DNA of 64,000 bases from Haliclystus octoradiatus (taxonomy: Eukaryota; Cnidaria; Staurozoa; Stauromedusae; Haliclystidae). Each line of letters begins with the position of its first letter. Position 1 is the first letter of the stretch. The stretch lies in the NCBI GenBank assembly GCA_916610825.1, contig OU744448.1:28790107-28854106 (forward strand), read 5' to 3'. Below are positions 12,101-25,479 of the stretch, piece by piece. Position numbers and translations under genes: made by a program. The notes beneath the pieces are model-generated. The model saw only the letters and a program-made list of their open reading frames with translations. It ran no database searches and was not told where the DNA came from.

Positions 12101-15100
12101 TGTTTTTCGAAATAGGTCTCAGCCAATCATAGCTCAGAAAAATATTCATTTTGTGGGAAAATAAGCAAAAATTTCAAACAAAAATTCCTTGTAAATCTGC
12201 CTCCTAAATATAAATAAATATGTATATCTTTTGATTTCTAGAACACTTTATCTAGATAAATTATTTTTGAGTAATATATACTATAGCAGTAGCTATCTTC
12301 ACTAGAAAAGAACTTGGTTCTAACTAATCCCTATATTAAGTTATTTATCTTATTTATCAAGCCCTGGCACTGCATTGCTATATAATTTGTTGTTATTTGA
12401 TTTAGCAAAGGCAGCAGTCAAGCCGATGGAACACACGTAAACGCAATAGCTATCCAGAATCAGGCGCTGGAAACAAGAGGAACAGACGAGATGACAGCAG
12501 ACAAGGTTTGTTACATCATCTATTTATCAGCCCATTCACTATGACTTGCAATTGAATATTGATAATGCATAAAACAACTTCTTGTTCCAAAAAGCAACTT
12601 TTCCTTGCAAATTCAATTCCAAGCTTTCCATTGATCAAGGCAGAAAATCTTCAGAAAAACTCAAATTTTCAAGCTACAAACTCAAGGGGACACCATCAAG
12701 TATCATTTGTAGATTCTTTCATTACAATCAATAACTAAACCAGGTATAGAATAAAAACAAATTACAGAAAATTCACATATGACTAGAGGTGGATCGATTA
12801 GGGGTTTTTTGGAATCGATTCAGAATCAATTAATCGCTCGAAAACAATAGACCTATTGTTTTCCAAGTTTTTACATCATCAGCGGTTGAAAGTTTAATAA
12901 AAGTTTTAGGGCTTTTGTATTTCATTTCTTCAGAAACTATTCATTATAAGGTTTACATGATATGAATGTCGTTTTCTTTATCAAATAAATAAAATGCATT
13001 CATTTCAAATTTGTTTGTTACAATTTCATTACCGGTATATTAGATTGTATTTCAATATGTATTTTTTTAGTCGTTTGTTTTTGTTCTTCGTAAGAGCTTG
13101 TATTTTCCAATCCCATTTTCTTCATTGAAAAGAATAAAATCACTGTAATCACATGCAAATACTTAATCAATGATGAAGGTATTGATTATTCCAAAAATAA
13201 TTGTGTTAATGTTTTGAATTAAAGTAAACTGTTCTTTACCCTCGCGTGTTTTCGGACATGTTTTTATCATAACGCTGAAAATGTGATGACATCTTCATGA
13301 TAACAATAGACAATATCAAAAATGGTGTCAAATGGCGTAACGGGAGTAATGAACAGCGCCGGATTAACATTTCAGGGCCCCTAAGCACTCTCTCTCCAAA
13401 GGGCCCTAAAATGGATGTGGCAAACATAGAATTAGCCTCACTTTCAAGTTATCATCTCAGTTTGAATTTTCATAGTCGCCATTTTATTCTTGTCCAAAGA
13501 AAAACGATTCACGCAAAAATAAAATGTTGTTATTGCAGTGGTAGAATGATGGTTTTGAAGCATTTAAAAAGATTTTAAAAGATTACAAAAGACACAGTAT
13601 TATTTGTTTTATTAAACCCATTTTCTTTTGCTGTTTAAATTAACTTTACACTATTCAAAACAAGATCGAATGATGAAAACATTTGTTGAATGTTTAGGCC
13701 TACTTTTGAAAAGTATTATTCGAATTGTTGCTATTCGATTAGCATTTAATATACTATTAAAATCAGTAGACAGTTAACCACAAAGGGCCCTAATTCTCAT
13801 TATAATTGGTTATTGAATTCCTCCATTAATTTCAACTTTTAAAATAATACTATCTTACAAATTGATTTTATTTAAAGGCCCCTCAAAAACGAAGGGCCCT
13901 AAGCTGAAGCTTATTTAGCTTACGGGTTAATCCGGCGCTGGTAATGAATCAAAGAAGCTTTGTTTTCATAAATAAGATCTACATTTAGTAAGAACAGAAC
14001 ATAATATAAATAATATACTATTTTATTGTACAAAAAAACGCTAAAGAAAGAAACGTTTTTATTACGATTTATCGATTCACAATTTCATAATCAATTCATG
14101 AAAACATAATCGATGAATCGGACCCACCTCCACATATGACCAGCAATCCCATTTTATTAAAAACTGCATGTGTAACTGCATAATATATCGCAAGCAAATC
14201 TTTTCAGTATAATCCATTTGGTTGCGTGTTAGCTTTATTTTAATACATTTTTAATCAAATGAACCCTTATTATATATTTCTAGGGAATCGTGCCAGTGGG
14301 AGAGATAATAATCAAAGACGAAACCAAGGAAAGACAGGTAATTTGTGTTGTTGTGGATTCTTTCTTTAGTTTTATGTTCAGTACAATTGTCCAGTCACAA
14401 TGTTTAACTTCCTTAAAATTGCAATCACCAACGACCTCAATTGAGGCTGTGTGTGTATGTAGAATATATGACCTACTACGCTACATACTTGACAGTATGA
14501 TGACGGTTACTTGTGTGTTTTTGTTTGTTGATCGCTTGTAGTTCAATGCCATTTTCTGCTTTGAAAAATACAATAAAATGCAAATACTGAATCATGATTC
14601 AGGTTATTTCATAATGCGAAATAAATCCATATGTATGTTAAGAATTTACAGCATAGATTTGTATCATTTGAAATTCCCTCATAAAATTGTAATTTTCTAC
14701 ATCATTTGAGTCAATTGAACCAGTTGAATAATTGATATAGAAAACGGCATATTATTACGTAGCTATATTTACATTGACAAACTTTATTTTGTGTGTTAAA
14801 AGAAAGCTGGAACACATTAATTAATACAAAATACAAATACTCAGTCAAATTTCGGAATCGAACATGCTTGAATAAAAAACAGTTATTAGTTTAGAAAAAC
14901 CTGAAATCCTGATGCGGAAATTTGTGCAATTTGAAAGTTATGTCTGCAACTGATGGTCCCTGTTTTGTCATAACCATAGGAATGTTCTAATGTAGCGATA
15001 TCTCTTTTTAGATAATAAATCTAATGAATACAATCCAGCTGAACCAACCACTGATAATATTGACAATGGAAAATCTGCTAAAGACATCATTCTTGATGAC

Positions 15101-18100
15101 CTGTGTGAGAAAATTGAAGAATTAAGAAAACGCGAGAAAATTGAACGAAATATTTCAGATCAAGATGTTGATAAATTGGTTATATTTAGTTTTGATGGCA
15201 AAGTATACAAATGTGATGTTTGCAAAGTTATGTGCAAAAGTCCACAGGTGTGTATAATAATGTTGAAAATGTTGCGGTTGCAATTGTTATTGAAGAAAAA
15301 ATCACTCAAATGAGTTTGTACCGGTATGCAACTTTCCGGAGATTGTATTGACAATACCAGCCAGTATCTTATCTATATTGCCAGTATCAAGGAAAAGAGA
15401 AATAAAATTAGTTAACATCAACGTTTTGATTTTTTTGAATTCTTGGATTTATAGTTTGTGCTGACTAATGTTGAATGCTATTCAAGAAAAATGTATCTGT
15501 TTATCTTATGTAGAGCCTAAAAACTCATCTCATGGCCAAGAAGCACAACATGGCATTGATATCAGAGAGAGCAGATGGAAAAGATCCATGCCGGGATATT
15601 ATGGATATTGATTTGAAGCCTGACGTAAGTCTATCAAATATGCACACACAAAATCATGCTACCGTACTAGCTATATAGAAAATACGTTCTTGTAAATGGC
15701 AGTTACTATTATAAATTTCCTTCTAGAATGTTTTCACATCTTTCTGAATTACTTAAGAACTGAATTAAAACTAATAAAATATAGACATACCGGTAACAGT
15801 TTGCAAAGAAAAGTGAAAGTTTTATGAATAGTAGTTTACATTTGCTGTTGCCACAGCTTTGTAAATGAAAAGCTTAGGTAATACTGATGAAATACCTAGT
15901 AGAAAATATATACATAACAGTTTTACCAATCTGCATTGTGTCTATACTCTCTGTGTTGATTTACTCTTGTTAGGACTGGCTTGCCAAAAATGATGTAGCT
16001 AGGGTTCTGTTGGAAAAACAAGCTTCAACTTTAGACCTTGCTCGTCAAGAACAGAGGAGAAGAGAATTTGAACAAAACCCTGCTAATTATGTTCAATACA
16101 ATGTTAATTCAAGGAAGTTAGCAATAAAAAAAGGAAACTCTGTTTCCGTCACAACTTGTGCTGAAGTCACTGTTCATATCAATGAATTCAGTAGCGATCA
16201 GCATATGTTTGGTGAGTGTTGCCTACTATTTTGTAGATAGTTAGGAGCATAGATATCCTTAACTCTGTTAAAGATCATTCAATCACTCAAAGTTAAACTG
16301 TGAAGAGTTCGTTCTGGCTCTAGTTATAGTAAATTTAATTTTCAAAATGCACACATTTTTACCAATTTAATCAACCAAAAGATAGAATTATGTCAGTGCT
16401 ATGTAAATTGTGACACTCATCCGGATTTAAATCTTCAAATTTCTGAGAAATTACATTCAAGTTTAATAGAGGGAAAGGATGCTGTCGGACTGAGTCCATT
16501 CGTTCAGATGAATATAATATTCATTTTTATTTTTGCTGCTTCATGTTTTGTTTCATGTCTCCTCCTTTGTCATTGATAGGCTGTGAGTTCATCAATGCAG
16601 TTGTTGGCTTCAATTGTCAGCTGTGTGATACACTGATCAGTCGAGATTCTTCTGTTATTTCTCATCTACAAAGCAGCGAACATAAAGAAAAATACAAAGT
16701 ATGTTGACCATATGATTATTACATAGACTTGCACAGCGCTCGTCTCATTGCCATTTTCAAAATTATTCGATGTTTCCTGTAAACTCTTATGCAATCAAAA
16801 TCTTCAAACATTTATGAATATCTTGAGAACACACTGAAAGACAAGGACATATTAAAATTAGAAAAATTTTATTCCGTTAGCCGGCAATCACTACAAGCTC
16901 AACTAGAAGTAAAAGGGCAAAATTGACCGGTAGGCTCTAAACGCTTAGAGTCACATGGGTGTTTGTCTTTTGTATTGTTTCTGTGCCTGAAACCATGCTG
17001 AAATTTCAAAATTTTGAAGCCATAGCTGACATTCATCTTTAAATTTACACTAAGCTCAATCCAAGTTGCTCAATTCGCTGGTCAATCAATGTTGCTCCTT
17101 TAACTAATTGATAATAATGAAACCTGCTCAACCAAAAGCTTGCACACAATAAACTTTTAACAGCACTTCCTAATATTAACATAAACAGCTACTAAAACTT
17201 TCACTACAGTTGACAGCGCTGCCTTATTGGGGCCGATAAAATATTTTTCCTCACTCTCAGGACTCTCAGTCACAAAATCCCCCATTTTATCTAACCCTGC
17301 TTATAGAAGAATGATGAACGAAAACTAGGTGTGCCAAAGTAGTGCACTGACGCATCCCCTGTACTTAGGACATTCCAACTGTATCACTTTCCTTATGTGA
17401 TATAAAATAAATAACTTCTCCCACCGTGGTCTACATTTGTTACCTACGTCCGTACAAAATCTTAAGGTGAAGGGCATTTTCAGTATGTGGTCCAAGATTT
17501 TGGAATGCTGTCCCTCTGGATTTACTTACAGCTAAAACAATTAAACAGTTAAAAAAAATACATACAAAGACATTTATTTGAGAAGTTTTTTAAATGATAT
17601 ATAATCTAGGGTAATCATATCTAGTTTCAATTTAACCTTTTGTAACGCACCATTAGCAAAGTTAATGTGCGCTACTAAGGTAATGAGTTTGTATTGTCCT
17701 CCTCTTCTAATTATTTGCTACATATTCCATGACACTTATAAACAAACATTTATAATACAAATGATTAAACAACAAACATGGTATCTTCTTACTTACTCCA
17801 GAAACATGTTGAAGAAAATGAAGATTACGAAGAGGCACAGGTGGCAAGCAATGCAAAATTAGATAATGTTCTTAGTCAAAATGAGAACAAAAAAGTGCTG
17901 TTACACGAGTCATTTGATTCAGAATATTGTGTTTACTTAAAGAATGACGATTCAGAACTGGTATGTTAATTTGTTTATTGAAATCTTATTATTTGGACGT
18001 CTTGTTTTAAGGCTGTGTGATGCTTTTCTACTATAGACCAAATCGTTCCAGCATCCACAATGAACCTGGAATGAATCATGTGACGGTTCGTATCAGAATC

Positions 18101-21100
18101 GATGTATCAAAACATTTTCGGATTTCGTTTAATTTGCTAATCTAATATAGAATATTATGGTCTTCCTAAATCGTCAATTGGTTTTCTGTTTCTGATCAGA
18201 CGACTACACAGTATCTCACTTGGTTTATTAAATTACATAAAATTTGTGGAGAACAGTTTTGAAAGCTAATTTGCTATTGTGAGTAAAAACTTTTAACTTT
18301 CCCTGATCGCTTTTTTTATTATATGGAAAAGTCTTTATTCAAATTCATGTATTCGATGTTATGACCTGATCATTCAAAAAGAAGCATTCAATAGTGAGGT
18401 GTATTTGTTCTATTCTACTTCAATTAAAAACATTTAGTCAACTTCGAATAATGTACATTTCAATTCCTCAAAACTTCCTTAACAACAACTTTGAACCAAG
18501 AATAAACGCTTAATTTGTAAACATTTAAAACTGAACGCTTCCAGTAAGAGTATGTTTCAAACACCAAGATGGAGCTATATAATGAAAATGCCTTATTCAA
18601 TAATCTGCCACTTCTTCCCGACGTACTGGACATTTTGGTTTTCTCTTGATTGTTGATACTGGCACGAACCGTCACATATGTTATTAATTGAAATGTTAAA
18701 GACAATGTTTATGAACAGTCCTGAAAAGTTCATGAATGTGAATTTTTGGACTAATTTCACGATGATAAACTTTTGAATTTTTTCACAGGAGTCCAGGTTG
18801 GTCTGGGTGGCTAACGACTTTTGATGAGCTCAACTGCGTTTTATGAGGCGTTCCGAATCAGATTTTTACGTAGAGGTGACAGGTGTACAGAGTCAGAATT
18901 TTCGCATTCTGAGAGCTAAAATTTCCTATAAGAAACTTGACTTTTGGTTTGGGGACCACCCATAAAGTACGTACTCAGTTGAGGGGGTCATATCAAAAGC
19001 GTACAGGGGATAGAGATGTCAACCATCAAAGTATGTACGCATCTTGACTGTCTCTGTAGCAATTTTTGAAAGATTTACATTCAATTAATTATCAAGTTGT
19101 TGATGATTAAACCGATTTTATTGCAGAAAAATTAATCTATTAATTTCTTATCAACTGTGAAATTTGCATTTTTCTAAAATTGGCTGAACTTGCATATACT
19201 TTTAGAAACAATAAAGAAAAAAATTGTAAAAATACGAGGGTGGTAATAAATTGTCAGTGCGCATGCAGAAGGGGTGATTCAAAAGTGTACAGCGTAATTT
19301 TATGAATTACAGAAAATGCGTACTATACAGGAAATAATGTTGTATAAATTTGCTGTTAGTATTAGTAGATTTCAAATGATATCTCCTGGTTTTATTTTGA
19401 ACGACGAAACCTGTAGAAATTTCTATATGATCTTTCTAGGCAAAAGCAAAGGTATCTCTCCCTAATTGGAACGCCATGGGATCTTTACCAAGTAATGGAA
19501 CAGGCCTTCCATTCATCGATGATAACGAAGAATCTCAAGAAACTACACAAGAAACTGTTAGCGAGATACAACCCGCTACTGAAGATGTTGATGGAGATGC
19601 AACAGTTGAGGAAGGTGAAATTGAAGATATTAAAGATGATCTTCAATTTGATAACACAGATCCAGAAGAGCATGGGCATTCTGTTGAGGACGGAATAGGG
19701 TCTGAAGAACCAGTTCTTGAAAAGGTAAAGTACTGTTTAGTCCCTTCAAATCTTCTTTTCTCCAGTTAACCTCGTGGTTTCTGTAGCCACCACTAGGGGT
19801 ATACAATTTTCAGTACATTTTCGGATCAGATGAGACAATTTTCAAAATATCCGGCCGGATATCCGATCGGATCAGCTAAATATTTGTAAACAATTTTTTT
19901 TATAATTGGCAGAATTCATTGCAAATTATGTTTTTAGATCATCTTATTTCCGTGCAATGACCATGACTGTTTTAGGGTGCACTAAAAACTCATCCCGGCC
20001 GTCATCACAGCAAATATATATCGCTGTTCATTTGCTTGAGTTCGAGAAACTTTCTTTTACAACTGATCTTTGATTGCTAAACCATGAATGAGTCAAATAA
20101 ATCTCTTGCATAATAAACAATGTACAGAGAGTATTTGAAAACGGTTAACCAGTTACATAAATCGAATATCATAATAAATTCTGTCAGGCAGGCTATTGTC
20201 TAGTTGGTCTTCCAAAACAAATAAGATTACGAAGGTAAAAAACCGTAGAAAAGCATGTTTGTATATCCTGATCACATATAGCAATAAAAAGGCAATTCAA
20301 TTTATTTGCGCTTCAATATTATCTGACCCCATCCACATTTATTATGAAATCCAATAATCTGAAAATTAATATTGCTGATGAACTGTTTTCAAAAGCCATG
20401 TTTTTTTCAAAGCAAACGTGACTTCACAAAACAAAATGTCTGGAAATTATTTGAGCACATGTTTGATGATTTTCAAAAGCGAGGCTACTTTGAAAATGAG
20501 GCAGAACTCTAAAATGGCTGCGATCTAAGGGAAATCTCCGATTGTTCTTAGTTCTTACACTATAAAGGCAACATAATCGAATATTACTCTGATCCGACTT
20601 AATGAATGTGCTTTCTTCAAAACTGGAAGTGTTGTTTGTAACGAAAATCTTCAAAGTTCGTATCAAAACACTGCAAATGCTTCGCTAAAACCTTTTTCAA
20701 ATCAAACATTTATTTGAAAAATAATATCCGGTAAAAACTGTCGGTTCAACCACTGCTCCGGCCGGACCAACCAAAACAGAGAATTTAAGGCCGGATCAGG
20801 TATCCGGTACACCCCTAGCCACCACAAACAGGACCGTCCCTAGAAATTTTCTTTGAGGGGGTGTCTAGCAATAAATTTGCTGACTCCGGTCTGGATATGT
20901 AGCCATAAATTGAAAACAAGTTGAGGTTTGGTGTCAGAAGTTGAATCCGCCACACAATGGTTTGCCATGCATGTTTAAATTGTCAATGACATGATATCAT
21001 CATTGGAATACTTCCCGAGCGTAGTGATGACAAATTTAACGGTCATGTTAAATTAAAAGATTCCATGGTGCCCAAAATCTCTACTCTAAGAAAACCAACA

Positions 21101-21675
21101 TTACAATATTCCTTTGCTATTTCTTCCCTCTTTTGCCGACTGGATACATTTCAAGGAAGATTCGCCGACTGACCAGGTCGCCAGGGGGTGTCACTCCTCC
21201 AATAGCCCCATATTTGGGACTGCTAGGGACTGCCTTCAGCACAAAGGCTTTTCAAGTTTTCATGAATGTTGTGCATTTTACAGTTAGAAGGGCACATTTA
21301 TACAACAACTACATTAAGAATACTTTATTAAACAAAATTAAAATGAAGTGATAACAACACAACCGTATAAGTGAATTTCACCAACAAATATATAAAAGAT
21401 TACTAGGAAAGTCATTGAATCCTCGTGTGTTTTCAATGACGTCATTGTTTTTATAGGCTCCTGAAAAGGAAGAGACAAAAGAACTGATTAACCGTCTTCC
21501 ACCTAGGCGTGCTGCTCGTGGAGGCTCAAGTACAGCAAAGAGAGGGAAACCAAGAGGTACACCTAGATCTGCTAAAGGCAAGGCACGTATATCGATAGCT
21601 GCTGTAGTTGCTGAAGATATTAATGAGTCAGTCACAACTGAAGACTATGAAGTCATTGATGAAATGCTGTTGTAG
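9122..21675 (+). CDS. Nuclear matrin/U1-type double zinc-finger protein (CIZ1/ZNF326/AKAP8-like), 12 coding exons
   Basis: Exons by my splicing: 9122-9295, 10006-10153, 11702-11844, 12406-12505, 14284-14337, 15012-15247, 15514-15624, 15974-16211, 16580-16698, 17802-17960, 19440-19724, 21457-21675. All borders are GT/AG, every junction keeps frame, and the product is 661 aa. The N-terminus is Arg/Gly/Ser-rich (RRRSPSPRR). Residues about 108-135 are Gln/Ala-rich. Zinc finger 1 is C274, C277, H290, H296, split by an intron; finger 2 is C414, C417, H430, H436. Both are CX2CX12HX5H. An acidic Glu/Asp region spans about 510-585, and the C-terminus is basic (RRAARGGS). Two matrin-type fingers about 120 residues apart with an acidic tail suggest a nuclear-matrix or RNA/DNA-binding protein. 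The GCEF-x5-G-F-x-C lead-in to finger 2 most resembles CIZ1. Orthology is not settled. Confidence 0.85.
12784..14132. mobile_element. hAT-like element (outer, host of a nested insertion)
   Basis: Short inverted ends TAGAGGTGG and CCACCTCCA are followed inwards by degenerate 'aatcgattcatcg' arms. The element is flanked by a perfect 8-bp duplication, CATATGAC (12776-12783 and 14133-14140), the hAT hallmark. It lies in the fourth intron of the zinc-finger gene. No transposase frame is visible, so it is non-autonomous. A second element sits inside at 13354-13940. Confidence 0.85.
13354..13940. mobile_element. hAT-like MITE nested in the outer hAT
   Basis: The termini are CAGCGCCGGATTAAC and its inverse GTTAATCCGGCGCTG. 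A perfect 8-bp duplication GTAATGAA flanks it at 13346-13353 and 13941-13948. The subterminal regions repeat GGGCCCTAA in several places. No transposase is present. These ends are a common hAT-derived MITE type across animals. Confidence 0.9.
17410..17600 (+). pseudogene. LINE 3' fragment (reverse transcriptase C-terminus)
   Basis: The + strand reads FSVCGPRFWNAVPLDLLTA and then KTIKQLKKIHTKTF, the typical C-terminal end of Jockey/CR1-type LINE ORF2 (GPxxWNxLP followed by FKxxLKxxxF). The frame is broken upstream near 17470. It lies in sense orientation in the ninth intron of the zinc-finger gene and is 5'-truncated, as expected of a LINE insertion. Confidence 0.75.
18700..19290. repeat. Dispersed repeat family copy, uninterrupted
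   Basis: This intronic stretch aligns with 22470-22612 joined to 28224-28650. Shared blocks include ggtgtacagagtcagaat, cgcattctg.gagctaaaat and tgactgtctctgtagc. It shows the insertion site of the 22613-28223 element in unoccupied form. A partial third copy lies at about 54250-54420. It is non-coding and its class is unknown. Confidence 0.8.
19794..20817. mobile_element. hAT-like non-autonomous element, 1024 bp
   Basis: The ends are TAGGGGTATAC and GTACACCCCTA, inverted with one mismatch, and flanked by the perfect 8-bp duplication GCCACCAC (19786-19793, 20818-20825). The subterminal regions are rich in ccggatcag/ccggccgg motifs. No transposase frame is present. It sits in the last intron of the zinc-finger gene. 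Confidence 0.9.
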
Positions 21676-22164
21676 CAATTGGACTTATATACATAAACGC
21701 ACTTCTGTTCTGATTTGTAGACATAATAGTTTAATTTTGAAAAGCTTTCTTTCTTCTTAAGTAATTATATGTAGGGATTTGTAATAATAATTCAACGTAG
21801 ATTGTACTTGTTTCAGTTCAGTTAATTTTATTTGAATATTTATGTAGTTCACATATACTGTATTGTAATAGTTCATCTTTTGGGTATATCGACTTTATGT
21901 AATTTGCCTTGGTTTCTTTGGCTAGCTATGTCTTGAATGTTGTAGGTCCTACTACTTTTATTTTCGAATCATAGGTATTTTTCTTTCATTACAAGTTTTT
22001 AATTTCTTAGAGAACGTTAATTATGTGGATTGTTATATGGATATGCATAATTATATATTTATCATGTGAACCAGAGGTGTAAGCTCAGACTCAATCAGGA
22101 TTATCAATATATCAACATGAGCCGGTTTGGAATGAATTTTTTGCCAGGCAGGAGTCGATCATAG

Positions 22165-22170
22165 AATAAA
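22165..22170 (+). terminator. Candidate poly(A) signal of the zinc-finger gene
   Basis: AATAAA about 490 bp after the stop codon. The 21676-22160 stretch is AT-rich with no other feature, so it reads as 3' UTR. Other A-rich variants occur earlier, so the choice is tentative. Confidence 0.4.
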
Positions 22171-23453
22171 ATCCTTGAAATTTCTTAATATACATTGCAG
22201 TATATTACATATACATACAATTGAAAATTTCCTGGATATTCCAACGTAGAGGTTTGATTTGCTACGTATTTCAGATTATGATAATTATTTTGCACCTTTG
22301 TATGTTTGTTGAATTTTGGGTTTATAAATTAATCAATTTTGGGACATTTCACAGAAGTATTGGAAATTCCGACTCGGTACACCTCTGATATTAACATACT
22401 AGTGATAGTAGCCAATTTTAATTGTGGGAAGGTTCGCTGCCTGGGCTAGGTCAGAGCATGCTCCTGTGAAAAAAATCCATGAGTTTATGAACAGTTCGCG
22501 GATGTTTGGGCGATTTCACCATTCATAACTCATGAACTGTTTTTTCCATGTCAGTCTACGTGGCTATCAACTCTTGATGAACTCGACTGCGTGTTACGCG
22601 GCGTACGAATCACGGCCGGTCTAAAACCCGGACACAGGTAAAATGCCGGATAAAAAACACAGATAAAATTCCATTGTTCTTCCGTATATCACACTTCTGC
22701 TCCCGCGTCTAGTTAACTCGCGTTCAGCGGCAGAAAACAAGCATTTTAACGTTAACATCTTCAACATTCTAACGTAACAAAAACGTTAATTACAATTGAA
22801 TTGTATCATTCAAAACGTATATCTATTTGAAATTAATTATCTCAAGCAATACAATTTGTCAATTTAGAACCAATATACAGTTACAGTTTAATATAATTCA
22901 CAGTTTAATATAGTTAAATTTGTCAAAACCAATACTGCGCTGTTATTATTTCTATTTGCGTTATTCTTCAGTGTGATTGTGGCTCCGTTATGCAGTAGTT
23001 GATATTGCCATGTTTATGGAAATGAGATAAATAAGATCTCTGATGTTTTGTTAAGCAGTGATTATTATAGCGCATATAATTTCGTATTTCTCAACTACTG
23101 TATTAGATGTACTAATTCAGATGCCTGCAGAGTTCTGTGTGCAGTCATAAGGTAATACACGAAGCAATAAAATCTATATTCTACCAGCAGACAAGACAAA
23201 TATCCGTTATTGGTTTCTTTTTTCATAGATCAATTAAAAATTGATAACTGTTAAATATATTAACGATCTCAAAACAACCTTTTACAGGAATTAATTGATT
23301 TGATAAAACCCTGTATTCCCAAACGATTTTATATCGAGTGCATAGTATCAGTGTATAACAGTACCCTTTATGTGTATTCTTTCCGCAAGTATATTCTATT
23401 TCGAATTGAATGCGTCAGTATATACTGTCTCTATTTGCGATGTTGGATGATTG

Positions 23454-23780
23454 CTAGACCATAACTGAATATTTGATCGAGAGCTGAGTTACTCCTTCTA
23501 TAATGCCTATATAATGCGTGATTCCAAATCCATCATCTCCTTTAGAAAAGCATAGGACATGTCCTTCAGCCGGATAGAATTTTTTTGTTTCTATATACCG
23601 ACAAGATGAAAAGTGTTGACTAACTTTACTAGGAGTGTCATTATACGACTCTATATCCTTGCCATTTGATTGTTGTGTTAATTTCGCGTAAATTATTGTC
23701 TTACGGTGATTGATTGAGTTTGGAAATAAAGGCTTTAATTGTAACTTACTTAGAGTCAATGGATTTCTTTTGGCAGCCAA
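23454..23780 (-). other. Unidentified 108-aa frame inside the TIR element
   Basis: An open frame containing GHVLCFSKGDDGFGITHYIG. Its composition is more protein-like than neighbouring frames, and it lies just inside the left inverted repeat, where element-encoded exons might start. I recognise no domain. It may be a decayed exon of the element's own gene or chance. Confidence 0.2.
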
Positions 23781-24087
23781 ATGCCGTTAAAAATGCATGG
23801 TATATGTTTTCGCTATTCTAGCAAGCAAGAAGCTGTTTTTCCAAAACTTCCGAAATCAAAAGTTGGAGTGTCACGCACCCCTATACACCCGTACTATTTT
23901 CGGCCTTGCTTGATATCACGATATATAGTCATTAGATGTATACATCGGATATAATTGGAAACATTTCATGACAATATATCTTGATTGTAATCAGATACAG
24001 CCATTCAAGTTGATATGGGAGTATTTTTAGGGGTTTTCAAAATACCGATAGTTCCCTTTCAGCAACGTTAACGTGTAGGTCTCTCAA

Positions 24088-24830
24088 ATGAGAGCGAGGC
24101 ATGCCAATGACTATAGTTATCACTGGATGTCAAACCTTAACCCTGAAGACGATATTGCTATCTTAACAAATAGCATATCTGATGCACAACAGCTTCTTGA
24201 TGAAGTTGAACGGGTTAGTAAAACGGTAGGCTTGACAATTAACACGACTAAGACGAAATTTATTGCTTTAGGCATAAAACAGGCACACCTTGCTACATCT
24301 AATGGTGACATAGAACGTGTAGATTCTGTACTTCAATCTTCTTCAGATGATTTAACACAACGTACAGGCCAGGCTTGGGCAGCCATTAGAGGTCTGAATA
24401 AATTCTGGGCGTCCGATGTCAACACTGACTTCAAGTTAAGACTGTTCAGACACACGATAGAACCTGTTCTATTATATGCATCTGAAACGTGGGTTCTATC
24501 AACCTCACTCTTGACCCGACTTGACTCAGCTTATGACGCCATGCTTCGGCATGCTTTAGGAGTACATTGGCCCAACTTACTGTCTACTGCTAAACTTAGA
24601 AAACTTTCCCCTTCTGCCTCTGCTATTGCTCACCAACGTCAGATGTCTTTTTGAGGTCACATCGGAAGATCAAAGACGTATGCCCCTCAACCGCTGCATG
24701 ACATCCTTCATTGGCAACCGAAGGAGATGCTTCGACGGGGCTATGGCAGAGTAGTATCTTTTCATAATGTTTTGTATCGTGAATTGTGTTATTTACAATA
24801 TTCTTTGTCAGCTATGTCTGTCTGACCGTG
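24088..24830 (+). pseudogene. LINE reverse-transcriptase fragment
   Basis: The 188-aa frame carries the reverse-transcriptase catalytic region in degraded form (NPEDDIAILTNS in place of YADDI), then GLTINTTKTKFIALG, and the thumb/C-terminal signature EPVLLYASETWVLSTSLLTRLD. After the TGA at 24652 the same frame goes on with GHIGRSKTYAPQPL. It is non-LTR class by these motifs. The upstream two thirds of ORF2 are absent. It ends near a (TAC)n/(TAA)n tail at about 24905-24925. Confidence 0.85.
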
Positions 24831-25453
24831 TTTTGTAGCGTTCTTTGTGTAGCAAATATGTAAGGCGTAAGAGGGGCGGCACATTTCTATAATGTGACTG
24901 TCTATACTACTACTACTACTAATAATGTCAAACCTGGACAACCTTTCAAGTTGACTAATTCTGGTTGACTAAGGGGGCATTTAGATATTGGGCCCTGGGC
25001 ATACATTAATCACAGAAGCCTAGCTATCAACTAAAGTTGTATCTATATAAGCGCTCCCGATCAATCCGAGCAGCCGTTGTTACCAGAAATAAAAGGTTAG
25101 CGTTGATAGGACAGGCTTTGAGAAAACAATTGATGCCCTTAACAATGATACTTGCCCTCAGAGGAACATTTCAACAGCAGCTAATTGAAGATGTACACTC
25201 AATTCAAATTCGCATTCAAATTCGCATTCAAATCGCCATCGTCAAACCTTTTTTGTAAGATGCATAAATGTATATAACTCTTCAAGCCTGGAGACACGTC
25301 AGGCACCCAATGTTTATAAATTCAAAATATATCTCTCCAATGAAAATCTATCTAAATTCTTAATTATGTAAAACTATTTAATCATTTGTTAATTTATCTT
25401 ATGTTATTCTGTATGTAATTCACATTTATATGCTGTTATGCAGAAATAAACAA

Positions 25454-25479
25454 ATCATTCATTCATTCATTCATTCAAT
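25454..25479. repeat. (ATTC)n short tandem tail
   Basis: Six ATTC units directly after 'aataaacaaatc'. This arrangement looks like the 3' tail of a LINE or SINE whose body would lie at about 25260-25450, but no body was recognised. Confidence 0.7.
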
